Shown here: positions 14,943 through 22,316 of the stretch, in pieces | How the letters are laid out: the number at the start of each line of letters is the position of its first letter | Numbering within the stretch: position 1 is the stretch's first letter | NCBI GenBank assembly: GCA_900548795.1 | Contig: URLT01000013.1 | Span: 1-26,686 of the forward strand | Length of the DNA: 26,686 bases | DNA from: an uncultured Eubacteriales bacterium | Lineage (GTDB): Bacteria; Bacillota; Clostridia; Oscillospirales; Oscillospiraceae | Reading direction: 5' to 3' | The notes under the pieces: generated by a model | The model's database searches: none | What the model was told of the DNA's origin: nothing | The model's input: only the letters and a program-made list of their open reading frames with translations | Program-made: the position numbers and the translations under genes

Positions 14943-15761
14943 ATGAATTCGCTACACACCTGCCGGACGCCCGGGCTTCGGCCGGTCGACGGCGTCCTGC
15001 CGAGCACCGGGCTGCGCGTCGGCGCCTCGGCGCCGACCGTCCTGATGCCCGGCGACCCGCACCGCAGCAAACGGATCTCCGAGCTGTTCCGCGATGCTGC
15101 GTTCACCGCGCACCGCGGCACCTACGCCACCTACACCGGCCACACGCCCGGCGGCGAGCCCATTGCCGTCACGAGCAGCGGCATGGGCTGCGCGTGCGTC
15201 GCCGCCGCGCTCGAGGAGCTGAAGCTCGCAGGCGCCGAGACGGTCATTCGCGTCGGCACCTGCGGCGGCGTGCAGCCGTGGATGCAGCCCGGCCGCATTG
15301 TGATCGCCTCGGGCTGCGTGCGCGGCGAGGGCGCGAGCTATGAGCTTGTGCCGCCGGAGTTCCCGGCCGTGGCCGATCCTCTGGTCGTTGCGGCGCTGGC
15401 GCAGGCCGCGCAGGAGGCCGGGGAGGACGCGCTGGTCGGCCTTTACCGCAGCCACGACGCATTTTATATGGAATCCAAGGCCGCGCACCCCGGTCTGCGC
15501 GAGCGGATGCAGCAGTGGATCGACACGAACGTGCTCGTCGTCGAGAACGAATCGGGTATGCTGTTCACCTATGGTCACCTGCTCGGTCTGCGCACCGGCA
15601 CGATCTGCGTTGCCCTCGGCTCGATGCTTGCCGACGCCGGGCAGGAGGCTCCGTCGGTCTACGGCGCGTATTCCGACCCGGGTTTTCTGGCCAACCGCAT
15701 CGCCGCGGCGTCCAAGATCGCCATTCGCGCGGCAGAGCTGCTGAAGGAGGGATTGTCATGA
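14943..15761 (+). CDS. Nucleoside phosphorylase (uridine/purine nucleoside phosphorylase family)
   Basis: The product has 272 residues from the ATG behind AAGGAGG; an ATG six codons earlier lacks a ribosome site. By comparison with E. coli uridine phosphorylase, the phosphate site is intact: PGDPHR (G37, R41), the neighbour-donated arginine R58 in HRGTYATYTG, and RVGTCGG (R103, T106). The ribose/base site is VENES (E201, E203). The enzyme splits a nucleoside with phosphate into a base and ribose-1-phosphate. Substrate preference is not clear. It is the first gene of a four-gene overlapping operon and its TGA overlaps the ATG of a divergent paralogue. Confidence 0.88.
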   Translation: MNSLHTCRTPGLRPVDGVLPSTGLRVGASAPTVLMPGDPHRSKRISELFRDAAFTAHRGTYATYTGHTPGGEPIAVTSSGMGCACVAAALEELKLAGAETVIRVGTCGGVQPWMQPGRIVIASGCVRGEGASYELVPPEFPAVADPLVVAALAQAAQEAGEDALVGLYRSHDAFYMESKAAHPGLRERMQQWIDTNVLVVENESGMLFTYGHLLGLRTGTICVALGSMLADAGQEAPSVYGAYSDPGFLANRIAAASKIAIRAAELLKEGLS

Positions 15762-16483
15762 GCTTCGGAAGCGTAAAGCTGACGCACAACGACGGCACGA
15801 TGCACCATCTCGGCATCGACGAGCGCGCCGTTGCGCCGCAGGTCGTCCTCACGCCCGACCCGCTGGAGGTGCCGCAGTATGCGGCGCTCCTGACGAACGC
15901 CGAAAAGGTCGGGGAATACCGCGAATATGTCACCTACACCGGCCTTTGGAACGGCGTGCCGCTGAGCGTGATGAGCTGCGGCTTCGGCTGTATGCCGATG
16001 GCCATTGCCGTCGAGGAGCTGCATCATCTCGGCGTGCGGCGCGCCGCAAAGATCGCGCGCTGTCCGGCGCTGCTGCCCGAGCTTCGCCCGGGGGCGCTGC
16101 TGGCCGCCTCCGGCGCCGTGCGCGGCGACGGCGCGACGCGCGAATACGTCGCCCTTCCCTACCCGGCCGTGCCCGACATGGCGCTGCTGAGCCGTCTGCT
16201 CCGGCAGGGCGTGGGCTACGGCATCTTCCGCAGCCACGACTGCGCCGGGCTTGAGACCCCGCTGACCGAGGACGGCCGCGACCGTCTGCGTCGCTGGCAG
16301 GCGCTGGGCGTCAGCGCGCTGGACGGCGAGACGAGCGCGCTCTACGTCGTGGCCGGCATCCTCGGGATGCAGACCGTTTCGCTGGCCGCTCTGGGCGAAA
16401 ACTACGCCACGGGCGAGGCGGCCGAGACGTTTGACCGTGCGGCGCTGTTTTGCGCGGCCGCGGAGGCGCTCACATGCTGCTGA
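15758..16483 (+). CDS. Divergent nucleoside phosphorylase paralogue lacking phosphate-site motifs
   Basis: The 241-residue product starts at the ATGA overlap with its paralogue, with AAGGAGG upstream. It aligns end to end with the preceding protein (for example VRGDGA, PYPAVPD, FRSHD). The phosphate loop PGDPHR is reduced to TPDPLE (glycine lost, R to E37), and RVGTCGG has become KIARCPA (R to K98, T to R101). The arginine given to the neighbouring subunit (R55, YREYVTYTG) remains, as does one glutamate of the sugar site (DGETSAL). It is therefore probably inactive on its own, and may be a regulatory or heteromeric partner. There is no frameshift or stop, so it does not look like a decaying pseudogene. 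Confidence 0.82.
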   Translation: MSFGSVKLTHNDGTMHHLGIDERAVAPQVVLTPDPLEVPQYAALLTNAEKVGEYREYVTYTGLWNGVPLSVMSCGFGCMPMAIAVEELHHLGVRRAAKIARCPALLPELRPGALLAASGAVRGDGATREYVALPYPAVPDMALLSRLLRQGVGYGIFRSHDCAGLETPLTEDGRDRLRRWQALGVSALDGETSALYVVAGILGMQTVSLAALGENYATGEAAETFDRAALFCAAAEALTCC

Positions 16484-17766
16484 TCCGAAACGTGCTCCTG
16501 CCCGATTTTGCGTCGCTGACGACCGCCCCGGCCGACGTTCTGATCGACGGCGGGCGCTTTGCAGATATCGCGCCGCGCCTCTCGGCCGACTGCCCGAGCG
16601 TGGACGGGCGCGGCCGCCTGATGCTGCCCGGCATGGCCGATCTGCACACGCATATGGTGCAGAGCCTGACGAAGGGGCCGCTCGACGACCTGAACATCAC
16701 GCAATGGCTGAAAAAAATGCTCGCCGTGCAGTGGTCGCTGACGGACGAGGAATGGTACTGGGGCGTGCTGCTGGGCTGTCTGGAGAGCCTGCGCTGCGGC
16801 GTGACGGCGATCAACGAAATGACCTATTTCCCGCACATCGACGCGGTCGTGCAGGCCTATCAGGACGCCGGGATCCGCGCGACCTTCGGCGTCGGCGCGA
16901 CGGATATTGCCGAAAACGAGGTCACAAGGGTCACCTCCGTGGATGACTGCCTGCGGCAGGCGGAGCTGCTCTATGACCGCTGGCACGGCAAGGGACTGCT
17001 GCGCACGGCGGCCGTGCCGCAGGGACGGCCCGCCTGCACGCCGGAGCTGATGCAGGCGCTCAAGCGCTTTGCGCGCGAGCGCGGCCTGCTCTATCACACC
17101 CATCTGGCCGAGGGGCGGGCGGAGACGGCGCTCGTGCGGCAGTGGACGGGGCGCGGCGAGGCCGAGGAACTGGCGCATCTGGGCGTGCTGGACGAGCAAA
17201 CGATCCTTGCGCACGCCATCTGGCTGAGCGACTCGGAGCTTTCGCTGCTGGCGCAGAGCCGCGCCGTCGTCGCCCACTGCCCCAGCACGAACATGAAGCT
17301 CTCCGACGGCGTGCCGCCGATCGCCCAGATGCTCGAGCGCGGCGTGCGCGTCGGCTTCGGCTGCGACGGCGAGGCCTCAAGCGCCAACCGCGACCTGCTG
17401 CGCGAGGCGCGCCACGGGAGCTATCTGCAAAAGGTGCAGACGCTCGACGCCACGGCGCTCCCGGCCGACCGCTGCTGGGACATGCTCACGCGCGGCGGCA
17501 TGGAGGCGCTGGGCTACCGCGACCTCGGCCGCATCGAGGTCGGCTGCGCGGCGGATTTCTCGCTCGTGCGCACGGACAGTCTCTTCACGACCAATCGCCG
17601 CCGCATTCTGACGAACCTGCTCTACGCCGGCGACGGCACGCAGGTGGACGACGTCTACATTGCCGGCGAGCCGATCCTTCAGGACGGCCGCTTCCTGCGG
17701 CATGACATTGGAAAGGTACTGGAAACATGCGAACGGATCCTCTCGAACATCGAGCGCCGCCTCTGA
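16474..17766 (+). CDS. Amidohydrolase, MTA/SAH-deaminase-like
   Basis: The 430-residue product begins at an ATG inside the end of the divergent phosphorylase gene (10-base overlap, GGAGG just upstream). Metal site: PGMADLHTH (H58, H60), HTHLAEG, LAHAIWLSD, HCPSTNMKLSDG and the catalytic aspartate in GCDGEASSANRD. The set resembles the SsnA/TrzN/5-methylthioadenosine-S-adenosylhomocysteine deaminase branch, which removes amino groups from adenine-like compounds. Operon position beside nucleoside phosphorylases supports a nucleoside or base substrate. It is clearly distinct from the 8-oxoguanine deaminase at 12311. The exact substrate is unknown. Confidence 0.78.
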   Translation: MLLIRNVLLPDFASLTTAPADVLIDGGRFADIAPRLSADCPSVDGRGRLMLPGMADLHTHMVQSLTKGPLDDLNITQWLKKMLAVQWSLTDEEWYWGVLLGCLESLRCGVTAINEMTYFPHIDAVVQAYQDAGIRATFGVGATDIAENEVTRVTSVDDCLRQAELLYDRWHGKGLLRTAAVPQGRPACTPELMQALKRFARERGLLYHTHLAEGRAETALVRQWTGRGEAEELAHLGVLDEQTILAHAIWLSDSELSLLAQSRAVVAHCPSTNMKLSDGVPPIAQMLERGVRVGFGCDGEASSANRDLLREARHGSYLQKVQTLDATALPADRCWDMLTRGGMEALGYRDLGRIEVGCAADFSLVRTDSLFTTNRRRILTNLLYAGDGTQVDDVYIAGEPILQDGRFLRHDIGKVLETCERILSNIERRL

Positions 17767-18389
17767 CGCTTTTTGAGGATGACGCGCTGCTGGTCTGCGT
17801 GAAGCCGCGCGGCGTGCTTGCAGCGGCGGATGCCTCCGGCGCAGTGAGCATGGCCTCGCTGCTCGCGCCGCGCGCGGTCTATCCCGTGCACCGGCTCGAC
17901 CGGGACGTGACGGGCGTGATGGTCTTTGCAAAAACAAAGGCCGCGGCCGCGTGGCTCTCCGGCGAGAAGGCCGCGCTGCAAAAGGACTATCTGGCCGTGA
18001 CGGAGGGCGTTCCGCCGCAGAGCGAGGCCGAGCTGACCGATCTGCTGTTTCACGACCGCGTGCGCAACAAGACCTATCTGGTCAAGCGCCGCCGCGCGGG
18101 CGTGAAGGAGGCGCGGCTGGCCTATCGGACGCTTGCCGAGCTGCCCGGCGGGCGATGCCTGCTTCTGGTGCATCTCTTCACCGGCCGGACGCACCAGATC
18201 CGCGTGCAGCTCGGCGGGCGCGGTCTGCCGCTCTGCGGCGACCGGAAATACGGCGCGCACTCCGGCGGCGAGCTTGCGCTCTTCGCGTGGCGCCTCGCCT
18301 TCGTCCATCCGGACGGCACGGAGCTGTGCTTCACGCTGCCGGAGGCGCTGCTCCCGGAGGAGCTGCGCGCGGCTTTTTTGGCAAATTAG
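17727..18389 (+). CDS. RluA-family pseudouridine synthase
   Basis: The 220-residue product contains the RluA catalytic motif HRLDRDVTG (55-63, catalytic D58), the QKDYLAVTEG segment and the TGRTHQIRVQL block with LCGDRKYG. It isomerises uridine to pseudouridine in rRNA or tRNA. It is short and has no S4 domain, so it looks like a compact RluA-type enzyme of unknown target. Its ATG lies 40 bases inside the end of the amidohydrolase gene, implying coupling, although the ribosome site is weak. A pseudouridine enzyme at the end of a nucleoside-breakdown operon may be chance. Confidence 0.88.
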   Translation: MRTDPLEHRAPPLTLFEDDALLVCVKPRGVLAAADASGAVSMASLLAPRAVYPVHRLDRDVTGVMVFAKTKAAAAWLSGEKAALQKDYLAVTEGVPPQSEAELTDLLFHDRVRNKTYLVKRRRAGVKEARLAYRTLAELPGGRCLLLVHLFTGRTHQIRVQLGGRGLPLCGDRKYGAHSGGELALFAWRLAFVHPDGTELCFTLPEALLPEELRAAFLAN

Positions 18390-18399
18390 CCGCAGACGC

Positions 18400-18428
18400 T
18401 TGTATTTTTCGTTCCTTTGTAATATAAT
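18400..18428 (+). promoter_or_regulatory. Promoter of murC
   Basis: TTGTAT (18400-18405), 17 bases, TATAAT (18423-18428), then TTGGAGGA before the ATG at 18460. Confidence 0.75.
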
Positions 18429-18459
18429 ATCGGGACAAATCAGTTTGGAGGAATCCGTA

Positions 18460-19821
18460 ATGGCTCGAAAAGGACTCGGTACCTATCTGACACCGGGGAA
18501 GCACATCCATCTTGTCGGCATCGGCGGCGTCTCGATGCGCCCGCTGGGGCTGGTGCTGCGCGGCATGGGCATGGTCGTCAGCGGCTCGGACATGAACGCA
18601 TCCGTCTCCACCGACGAGCTGATCTCCAAGGGGATCGACGTGCACATCGGTCACAGCGCCGAGAATATCCGCGGCGCGGACTGCATCATCCGCACGGCCG
18701 CCGCCCACAACGACAACCCCGAGATCGCCGCCGCCCGCGCGCTCGGCATCCCGGTTTTTGAACGCGCTCAGGCGTGGGGGCTGATCATGCGCGCCTATAA
18801 GCACGCCGTCTGCGTCGCCGGGACGCACGGCAAGACCACCACGACCTCGATGATCACCCATATTTTTATGCAGGCCAAGCGCGATCCGACCGTGATGCTG
18901 GGCGGCTATCTGCCCCTGCTCAAGGCGGGGCATCGCGTCGGAAACGGCGACACGGTCATCATGGAGAGCTGCGAATACTGCGACAGCTTTTTGAATTTTT
19001 ACCCCACCGTCGCCATCATCAACAACATCGAGGCCGATCATCTCGACTATTTCAAGGATCTCGACGCCGTCAAGCGCTCCTTCCGCAAATTTGCCGGACT
19101 GGTGCCACGGACGGGCTGCGTCATTGCCAACGGCGACGACGCGAACACCCGCGACGCGCTGAGCGACCTGCACTATCTCTCCTTCGGCCTCGATCCGAAA
19201 AACGACGTGCACCCGGAAAACCTCTCCGAGGATTTCCGAAGCTTCGACGTCATCTGCTTCGGAAAGCGCTACACCTCCGTGAAGCTCGGCGTCTACGGCC
19301 GCCACAACGTCTATAACGCGCTGGGCGCGGCGGCCGCGGCCTATGTGCTCGGCGTGGACGGCGCAGACGTGGCCGAGGGGCTGCTCGGCTTCACCGGTGC
19401 CGGGCGCCGCATGGAGTTCAAGGGCAGGTTCAACGGCGCGGACGTCTACGACGATTATGCCCACCACCCCGGCGAGCTGCACGCGCTGATCGACGCCGTG
19501 AAGACCATGGGCTATCAGCGCATCGTGATGGCCTTTCAGCCGCACACCTACACGCGCACCAAGGCGCTCTTCCCCGACTTCGTTGCGGAGCTCAAGCGCG
19601 TCGATCTGGCCGTGCTGGCGGAGATCTACGCCGCGCGCGAGAGCAACAAGATCGGCATCTCCTCGCGCGATCTGGCCGCCGAGGTGCCCAATGCCGTCTT
19701 TTTTGAGACGCTGCCGGAGGTCGCAGCCTATCTGCGCGCGGAGGCGCGCCCCGGCGACATCATTTTGACCGTCGGCGCAGGAGACATCTACAAGGCCGGC
19801 GAGCTTCTGCTCGAGGAATAA
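18460..19821 (+). CDS. murC: UDP-N-acetylmuramate--L-alanine ligase
   Basis: The 453-residue product starts at the ATG behind TTTGGAGG; the frame is open far upstream, but only as a shadow of the pseudouridine synthase gene. It shows the MurC Rossmann start HLVGIGGVSMRPL (17-29), the ATP loop GTHGKTTTT (121-129), the ESCEYCDSFL block, NIEADHLDYF, and the C-terminal DDYAHHP and AFQPHTYTR segments. It adds L-alanine to UDP-MurNAc, the first step of the peptide stem of peptidoglycan. Length fits the family. It has its own promoter and a strong terminator. Confidence 0.96.
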   Translation: MARKGLGTYLTPGKHIHLVGIGGVSMRPLGLVLRGMGMVVSGSDMNASVSTDELISKGIDVHIGHSAENIRGADCIIRTAAAHNDNPEIAAARALGIPVFERAQAWGLIMRAYKHAVCVAGTHGKTTTTSMITHIFMQAKRDPTVMLGGYLPLLKAGHRVGNGDTVIMESCEYCDSFLNFYPTVAIINNIEADHLDYFKDLDAVKRSFRKFAGLVPRTGCVIANGDDANTRDALSDLHYLSFGLDPKNDVHPENLSEDFRSFDVICFGKRYTSVKLGVYGRHNVYNALGAAAAAYVLGVDGADVAEGLLGFTGAGRRMEFKGRFNGADVYDDYAHHPGELHALIDAVKTMGYQRIVMAFQPHTYTRTKALFPDFVAELKRVDLAVLAEIYAARESNKIGISSRDLAAEVPNAVFFETLPEVAAYLRAEARPGDIILTVGAGDIYKAGELLLEE

Positions 19822-19834
19822 GCGCCTCCCTATG

Positions 19835-19873
19835 AAAAACCGGAGTCAGGCAATGTGCCTGACCCCGGTTTTT
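19835..19873. terminator. Bidirectional terminator between murC and the HTH/LiaF-like gene
   Basis: AAAAACCGG-GTCAGGCA pairs with TGCCTGAC-CCGGTTTTT (one mismatch) around a 3-base loop, with T runs on both strands. The next 148 bases to the convergent gene hold nothing I recognise. Confidence 0.9.
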
Positions 19874-20021
19874 GCTTTGCGTATTTAATTGTAATTCTAT
19901 GGCAGCGCCGCGCAACTGCGCCGCGTGCGCGTGAAATTCTGCATGAGACGGCGCAGCGTGCGTCGCAAAGCACATGAGACGCCTGTTCAAGGCCGTGCGA
20001 GCATTTCGTCAGGCGTCCGGA

Positions 20022-21014
20022 TCAGATATAACGAATCAGCACGGAGCCGAAGCTGCAATCAACGTTCAGCAGCAGGGTCGCCTCCGCATTGGCCGACGGC
20101 TCGCCCTTGTATTCGCAGCTTCCGAAGCTGCAATCTCGCTTTTGCGTCTCGACGCGCAGGCGCTCCGGCACCAGCAGCGTCAGCGAGCCGAAGCTGTTGT
20201 CGAGATCGAGCACGCAGAAGGGCGCGACGGCCTCACAGGCGGAGAAATCCACCGTGAAATCGCCGAAGCTGCTGTCGATGCAGCCGCCCCGCAGCTCCGG
20301 AGTCACGACGGCCGCGCGATAGCTGCCGAAGGACAGGTCGCAGCGCAGGATGCCGTCGTTGCAGCTATATTCGCGGTGCATCTCCTTGCCCTTGCGGCGC
20401 AGGAGGGAGCGGTATTTGCGGTTCTTCTTGATGTAATGGTCGCTGAGCATACTGACGCCCCAGATCACAAGGCAGACCGGAAGAATGATCTGCCAGCCGA
20501 TGTGCGGCAGGGGCAGCGGATAATAGGCATTGACGAGGAACACCGCGCCGATCACGATCGCGGCCGTGCCGAAGACCGAGAAATGCTCCCCCATGCTCGA
20601 CACGCCGACATAGATCAGGAAGGTCGTCCAAAGCAGCGTCCACCATTGCGGCGGATGCGGCAGAAGCTGGTTGACCAGCAGCAGCACGCCGAAGGCGATA
20701 ACATAGATCGCAAACAGCAAGCCGTGCTTTTTCCCGCTGTTTTTTCCGAGCGAGACGTCGAACCGGATGCCGTCGTCGCCGGAGATCGGCTCGGCCTCAT
20801 GCACCGGCGCGCCCTTGCCGAGCAGCTCGTCGACCGTGATGCCGAACAGCGCGGCCAGCTCCGGCAGGATGGAAATATCCGGGCAGGAAAGATTGTTCTC
20901 CCACTTGCTGACCGCCTGCGCGCTGACGCCGATGTGCTCGGCAAGCTGCTCCTGCGTCATACCGAGACGCTTGCGGTGAAATTTGATGCGTTCTCCGATG
21001 GTCGTTTGATTCAT
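20022..21014 (-). CDS. XRE-type HTH regulator fused to a four-helix membrane domain and a LiaF-like SFG-repeat domain
   Basis: The 330-residue product starts at the ATG after AAGGAGGGGG. Residues 5-65 are a classic HTH_3 domain (LGMTQEQLAEHIGVSAQAVSKWE). Four hydrophobic segments follow at about 97-117, 124-140, 146-164 and 174-191, then a basic stretch (196-214) that suggests the C terminus is cytoplasmic. The last 110 residues carry five SFG motifs at 228, 249, 274, 296 and 321, spaced 21-25 residues, consistent with short beta-solenoid coils like the LiaF/DUF4097 family. LiaF controls the LiaSR envelope-stress system. The fusion suggests a membrane-tethered one-component sensor; this is inference. 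The gene stands alone, convergent with murC. Confidence 0.82.
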   Translation of the reverse strand: MNQTTIGERIKFHRKRLGMTQEQLAEHIGVSAQAVSKWENNLSCPDISILPELAALFGITVDELLGKGAPVHEAEPISGDDGIRFDVSLGKNSGKKHGLLFAIYVIAFGVLLLVNQLLPHPPQWWTLLWTTFLIYVGVSSMGEHFSVFGTAAIVIGAVFLVNAYYPLPLPHIGWQIILPVCLVIWGVSMLSDHYIKKNRKYRSLLRRKGKEMHREYSCNDGILRCDLSFGSYRAAVVTPELRGGCIDSSFGDFTVDFSACEAVAPFCVLDLDNSFGSLTLLVPERLRVETQKRDCSFGSCEYKGEPSANAEATLLLNVDCSFGSVLIRYI

Positions 21015-21310
21015 GTCGAACCCCCTCCTTTTTATGCCCTCATTATCGCAGGGCGAGGCGCGAAAGTCTATCATCGGTCGGTTAAAATACTTGTTAAATT
21101 ACTCAACCGGCGGTTGAGCCGCCCAGTTGCGCGAAAAAGCTGCAAGCCGGCGCGCGAAAAGGCGCGCCTCAACGCGTTGGACGTGTGCTCCGGCGCGCGT
21201 TGGCTGCGCTCTGTGCGCGCCGGGACAAAGGCGCTCCGGAGGCTCTCATGACCGCAAGGCTGCGCGCCCGTGTCGCGAATGATCGGGCTCCTGCGGCGTT
21301 TGTGCATTTA
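21015..21310. other. Intergenic region with a possible operator and a strong hairpin
   Basis: An almost perfect 17-bp palindrome, CTCAACCG-G-CGGTTGAG (21102-21118), lies about 90 bases upstream of the HTH gene start next to an A/T-rich patch, and could be its operator. A 9-bp perfect GC stem (CCGGCGCGC/GCGCGCCGG, 21190-21223) lies further on. No clear promoter or coding gene was found; a 78-residue frame here is arginine-rich and unconvincing. Confidence 0.45.
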
Positions 21311-22021
21311 TTATACGAAGAAAAACGGGTTGGGGATCTCGTCGCGCCCCCAAAGAGACGCAGCCGTGCGCCACATGGCGCGGGCATGGATGCGGTCATG
21401 CCATAGAAAGCGGCGGACGACCTTGCGCATCGTCCAAAGCTCGCCGTCCGGCGCGGTGTAGACACGGTCGGACAGAAAGTCCGGCAGCGACTCCAGCTCG
21501 GAGAGCACTTGAAGCCGGTTGAGGTACAGGTCGGGCACGTTCTCCAGCTCGATGCCGACCGCGGCAGCATAGTAGGCCGTCGTTTCGTTGATGTGGCGAT
21601 ACATTTCGCGCGGCGTGCGCGGCACGGCGCCGTAAAAGCAGGTGCGCGGCGCGCGGTCGGAGATGTCCGGGTTGGGGATGCCGTTGAACAGTTTTTGAAT
21701 GCAGCGCGCCGACTTGAGCATCAGCGCCTTGCCGCGCTCATATTCCGGCTCGGGCAGGGCGCATCGCTCGCTGTCAAACAGGACGTCGCTGTCGGCGTCG
21801 CAGATCTGAAGCTCCGAGCGCTTGCGCTGCACGACCGTAATCTCCGGCTCGTCGAAGCGCGGGACCGTCTCGCCGCTCCAGCGCAGAAAGCCGCGGATCT
21901 CCCCGCCGAATTTTGCCAGCGCCGACGCCTCGGACTCCCCGCGCACGTAGGCGCCGGGGTAATTCGCCGCATAGAACAGATACCCACGGTCATTATATTC
22001 GCAAACCGCCTCGATCTTCAT
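21311..22021 (-). CDS. HicB-like domain fused to a DinB-like domain
   Basis: The 236-residue product has an N-terminal region (about 1-50) like the HicB antitoxin fold: VCEYNDRGYLFYAANYPGAY, then a helix with ALAKFGGEIRGFLRW. The C-terminal part (about 135-220) looks like a DinB/YfiT four-helix bundle, with a plausible metal triad H143 (MYRHIN), H208 and H212 (WHDRIHARA) and the typical WTMRKVVRRF lead-in. DinB-like proteins include thiol-dependent transferases and hydrolases. I know of no tested function for this fusion. No HicA toxin or DNA-binding domain is beside it. The ribosome site GGAGG is 10 bases before the ATG; the promoter lies about 220 bases upstream. Confidence 0.7.
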   Translation of the reverse strand: MKIEAVCEYNDRGYLFYAANYPGAYVRGESEASALAKFGGEIRGFLRWSGETVPRFDEPEITVVQRKRSELQICDADSDVLFDSERCALPEPEYERGKALMLKSARCIQKLFNGIPNPDISDRAPRTCFYGAVPRTPREMYRHINETTAYYAAAVGIELENVPDLYLNRLQVLSELESLPDFLSDRVYTAPDGELWTMRKVVRRFLWHDRIHARAMWRTAASLWGRDEIPNPFFFV

Positions 22022-22234
22022 AGAAAAACGCCTCCATTGGTTTCGGACGGCGCAGCCTCGGCGCGCGAGCCGGCAAACGGCCGGGGCGCAGGCGTGCGGC
22101 GCTGCCCTTAGGATTCCCGTGTCGGCGCTTACTGCCGGTGTAGCTCCGGCGCCGACGGGCGCGGTTGAAAATCATGCAAAGCGCGGGGGTCAGGCGCGGC
22201 GCCTCCCGCTGCCGGGTCGGTCGCCGCATAGCTC
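22022..22234 (-). other. Long structured 5' leader of the HicB/DinB-like gene
   Basis: If transcription begins about 7 bases after the -10 box at 22242-22247, the leader is about 213 bases. It includes a strong branched hairpin at 22116-22159 (CCCG-TCGGCGC paired with GCGCCGA-CA-CGGG, with an inner CCGG/CCGG stem). A 78-codon arginine-rich frame begins at 22229 but has a poor ribosome site. I do not recognise a known riboswitch. Confidence 0.4.
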
Positions 22235-22241
22235 CATCTTC

Positions 22242-22270
22242 ATTTTATCGGATTCCCGGGGCGATGTCAA
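22242..22270 (-). promoter_or_regulatory. Promoter of the HicB/DinB-like gene
   Basis: Minus strand: perfect TTGACA (22270-22265), 17 bases, TAAAAT (22247-22242). Confidence 0.82.
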
Positions 22271-22297
22271 GGCGCGTTTTCTGGCAGCACCGCCGCC

Positions 22298-22316
22298 GAT
22301 TGAATCAGAGATCCCC
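22298..22316. repeat. Relic end of the palindromic element at the ABC exporter stop codon
   Basis: These 19 bases match the end of element copy B (14860-14878) with one difference. They abut the TAG stop codon of the ABC gene (22318-22316). The rest of the element is absent. Confidence 0.6.

Noticed and set aside
15758..16483. The divergent phosphorylase copy as a pseudogene
   Set aside because: The frame is intact, start and ribosome site are good, fold motifs are kept and the changes are confined to one functional site, which is not how random decay looks.
19974..21251. A 425-codon plus-strand frame opposite the HTH/LiaF-like gene
   Set aside because: Low-complexity shadow; the minus-strand gene has clear HTH and membrane segments.
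21071..21307. A 78-codon minus-strand frame between the HTH gene and the HicB/DinB-like gene
   Set aside because: No ribosome site and a biased Arg/Ser/Ala composition; it also runs through the operator-like palindrome.
21993..22229. A 78-codon arginine-rich frame in the leader of the HicB/DinB-like gene
   Set aside because: Its ribosome site is too close to the ATG and its composition follows the GC-rich strand; kept only as a possibility in the leader entry.
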